7,967 bases of DNA from JBBQXV01 sp043785585. GTDB lineage: Bacteria > Myxococcota_A > Polyangia > Polyangiales > Polyangiaceae. The notes below the pieces were generated by a model. The model ran no database searches. It was not told the origin of the DNA and saw nothing but the letters and a program-made list of their open reading frames with translations. Below, piece by piece: positions 6,283 through 7,967 of the stretch (its first letter is position 1; each line of letters opens with the position of its first letter). Location of the stretch: contig JAYVXB010000114.1 in the NCBI GenBank assembly GCA_043785585.1, positions 1 through 7,967 of the forward strand, in the 5' to 3' direction. The position numbers and the translations under genes are program-made.

Positions 6283-7755
6283 ATGGCCGACCTTTGGATT
6301 CGCAAACCGTTGTCGCAGCTCTTGGGCGAAGCCTCCGACGGCAAGGGGCTCAAACGAACGCTCAGCGCGTGGTCTCTCGTCGCGCTCGGCATCGGCGCGA
6401 TCATCGGCGCAGGCCTCTTCGTACGAACGGCGGCAGCAGCGGCAGGCAACGCGGGACCGTCCGTGACCCTCGGCTTCATCGTCGCCGCCGTCGGCTGCAC
6501 GTTCGCCGGGCTCTGCTACGCCGAGCTCTCGTCGATGATCCCGATCGCCGGGAGCGCGTACACGTACTCGTACGCGACGATGGGTGAGCTCGTCGCGTGG
6601 ATCATCGGCTGGGATCTCGTCCTCGAATACGCCATCGGCGCCGCCACGGTCGCGATCGCGTGGAGCGAGTACTTGAACAAGCTCCTCGGCCTCTTCGGTA
6701 CGTCGATCCCATACCAATGGTGCCACTCGCCATTTCAAGTCGAAGACGGCACCGGCGTTCACGGCTTGATGAACGTGCCGGCGCTCTTCATTTTGTTTTT
6801 GCTCACGCTGCTCCTCATACGCGGCATGCGCGAGTCGGCGTGGGTCAACGGCCTCATCGTGATCACCAAGGTCGCGATCGTCATTCTCATCATCGTCCTC
6901 GGCTGGTCGTTCATGAAGCCGGAGAATCACGTCCCGTACATTCCTCCGGCCGCCGAGTACGTCGACAAGCAGGGCGTCGCGCACAACTTCGGCGGCATCA
7001 TGGGGATCCTCGGCGCCGCGGGCGTCGTCTTCTTCGCGTTCATCGGCTTCGACGCCGTGTCGACCGCCGCGCAAGAAGCAAAGAACCCCAAGCGCGACAT
7101 GCCGATCGGCATCCTCGGATCGCTCGTCGTCTGCACCGTGCTCTACATCCTCTTCGCGCACGTGCTCACCGGTCTCGCGCCGGTCGAGTTCTTCCGCAGC
7201 GCGGGCGGCGAGGCCTCCGTCGCGCGCGCGATCGACGCCTTCATGCCCGGCTACAAGTGGCTCTCCAACGCGGTGACGGTCGCGATCCTCGCGGGATTCT
7301 CGTCGGTCATCCTCGTCATGCTCATGGGCCAGTCGCGCGTCTTCTACACGATGAGCCTCGACGGACTCGTCCCCAAGGTCTTCTCCGAGCTCCACCCGAA
7401 GTACCGCACACCTTACAAATCGAACCTCCTCTTCTTCGTGTTCGTCGGCGCGTTCGCGGCGTTCGTTCCGGGCGACATCGTCGGCGACATGACGAGCATC
7501 GGGACGCTCTTCGCGTTCATCCTCGTCTGCATCGGCGTCTGGGTGCTGCGCGTGCGCGATCCGAAGACGCCGCGTCAGTTCCGCGTACCCGCGGTGCCGG
7601 TCGTCTCGACTCTCGGCGTGATCGTGTGCGGCTCGATGATCTTCGGCCTCGGATGGCCCAACTGGTCGAGGCTCGGCGTGTGGCTCGCGATCGGCCTGGT
7701 GATTTATTTCACGTACAGCATCAAGCACAGCAAGCTCAATAACCCGAGCAAGTAG
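6283..7755 (+). CDS. APC-superfamily amino acid permease (cationic amino acid transporter/YfnA type)
   Basis: The 490-residue inner-membrane protein has about twelve hydrophobic helices, near residues 30-50, 60-84, 100-124, 164-180, 190-210, 238-258, 276-298, 328-350, 380-396, 404-422, 436-456 and 464-480. The first helix carries GIGAIIGAG (36-44), the unwound substrate-binding segment of APC transporters. IAGSAYTYSYATMGE (88-102), IIGWDLVLEYAIGAA (107-121) and FIGFDAVSTAAQEAKNPKRD (253-272) are characteristic of the bacterial CAT/YfnA group. The protein should import amino acids by proton symport or exchange; the specific substrate cannot be read from sequence. ATG 6283 is the only sensible start because an in-frame TGA lies at 6262 and the next Met is residue 86. 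The ribosome site is weak. The glycerol kinase gene follows after five bases, so they are likely co-transcribed. Confidence 0.94.
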   Translation: MADLWIRKPLSQLLGEASDGKGLKRTLSAWSLVALGIGAIIGAGLFVRTAAAAAGNAGPSVTLGFIVAAVGCTFAGLCYAELSSMIPIAGSAYTYSYATMGELVAWIIGWDLVLEYAIGAATVAIAWSEYLNKLLGLFGTSIPYQWCHSPFQVEDGTGVHGLMNVPALFILFLLTLLLIRGMRESAWVNGLIVITKVAIVILIIVLGWSFMKPENHVPYIPPAAEYVDKQGVAHNFGGIMGILGAAGVVFFAFIGFDAVSTAAQEAKNPKRDMPIGILGSLVVCTVLYILFAHVLTGLAPVEFFRSAGGEASVARAIDAFMPGYKWLSNAVTVAILAGFSSVILVMLMGQSRVFYTMSLDGLVPKVFSELHPKYRTPYKSNLLFFVFVGAFAAFVPGDIVGDMTSIGTLFAFILVCIGVWVLRVRDPKTPRQFRVPAVPVVSTLGVIVCGSMIFGLGWPNWSRLGVWLAIGLVIYFTYSIKHSKLNNPSK

Positions 7756-7760
7756 AAGCC

Positions 7761-7967
7761 ATGACCGAGCTTGTCCTCGCGATCGATCAAGGCACGACAG
7801 GATCGACGGCGCTCGTCGTCTCGCTCGAAGGCAAGACGCTCGGGCGCAAGACCGTCGAGTTCCCGCAACACTTTCCGCAGCCGGGATGGGTCTCGCACGC
7901 TCCCGACGAGATTTGGGCATCGGTCGAAGCGTCTGTGCTCGGCGCGATCGCCGCGGCGGGCGCCAAG
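7761..7967 (+). CDS. glpK: Glycerol kinase, N-terminal fragment (3' end outside window)
   Basis: Sixty-nine codons are visible with no stop before the window edge. The start MTELVLAIDQGTTGSTAL holds the DQGTT phosphate-binding loop of FGGY sugar kinases (residues 9-13). FPQHFPQPGWVSH (residues 34-46) followed by PDEIW (48-52) closely matches the glycerol kinase N-terminus, separating it from xylulo- or gluconokinases. The enzyme phosphorylates glycerol with ATP to give sn-glycerol 3-phosphate in the cytosol. The catalytic Asp and most glycerol contacts lie beyond the window, so activity cannot be judged. ATG 7761 lies five bases after the permease stop, with only a weak AGAAG before it, which suggests coupled translation. 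No glycerol facilitator (glpF) or glpD is seen in the visible part. Confidence 0.87.
   Translation, partial: MTELVLAIDQGTTGSTALVVSLEGKTLGRKTVEFPQHFPQPGWVSHAPDEIWASVEASVLGAIAAAGAK

Noticed and set aside
5317..7920. Very long open frame (867 codons) on the - strand across the oxidoreductase and permease genes
   Set aside because: It is antisense to the well-supported permease and in the wrong frame over the oxidoreductase. The product is extremely rich in Arg, Glu, Asp and Ala with no recognisable domain, as expected for a shadow frame in high-GC3 DNA.

Overview
The window looks like chromosomal DNA from a high-GC Gram-negative bacterium. Codon third positions are strongly G/C, and coding is dense: eight genes with no gap longer than about 175 bases. 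The mix of an FHA-GGDEF protein, a soluble PAS-PAS hybrid histidine kinase, an ABC1 kinase and small CBS proteins would fit the Myxococcota (Polyangiales-like), but that placement is an inference from gene content, not from a marker gene.

Layout. Bases 1-923 hold the C-terminal half of an ABC1/UbiB-type atypical kinase that begins before the window and ends in two membrane helices. Its stop overlaps the start of a PaiB-family FMN-binding split-barrel protein (923-1567). A 174-base gap with an inverted repeat and a candidate promoter follows. Then comes a signalling cluster on the + strand: an FHA-GGDEF diguanylate cyclase (1742-2809), a stand-alone pair of CBS domains (2865-3305), and a PAS-PAS-HisKA-HATPase-REC hybrid kinase (3274-5367) whose start lies inside the CBS gene. 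A 6PGDH/beta-hydroxyacid dehydrogenase-like oxidoreductase lies on the - strand (5370-6230), with its stop two bases from the kinase stop. Divergent from it, 52 bases away, is a 12-helix APC-superfamily amino acid permease (6283-7755). Five bases after that starts a glycerol kinase (glpK, 7761 onward) that runs off the window end.

How the genes may work together. The central three genes could form a cytoplasmic signalling module: an adenine-nucleotide-type sensor (CBS), a soluble sensor kinase with its own receiver, and a c-di-GMP synthase gated by an FHA domain. None has a DNA-binding domain, so output would be c-di-GMP or phosphotransfer to partners outside the window. The right-hand genes look metabolic (amino acid uptake, glycerol phosphorylation, NAD(P)H redox), and their link to the signalling genes is unproven.

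No tRNA, rRNA, CRISPR array, insertion sequence or prophage signature was seen. Nothing here is clearly a new system. The best leads are the phosphothreonine-like motifs just before the FHA domain, the changed substrate motif of the oxidoreductase, the CBS/kinase overlap with a nearby G8 run, and a small hairpin at the oxidoreductase start.
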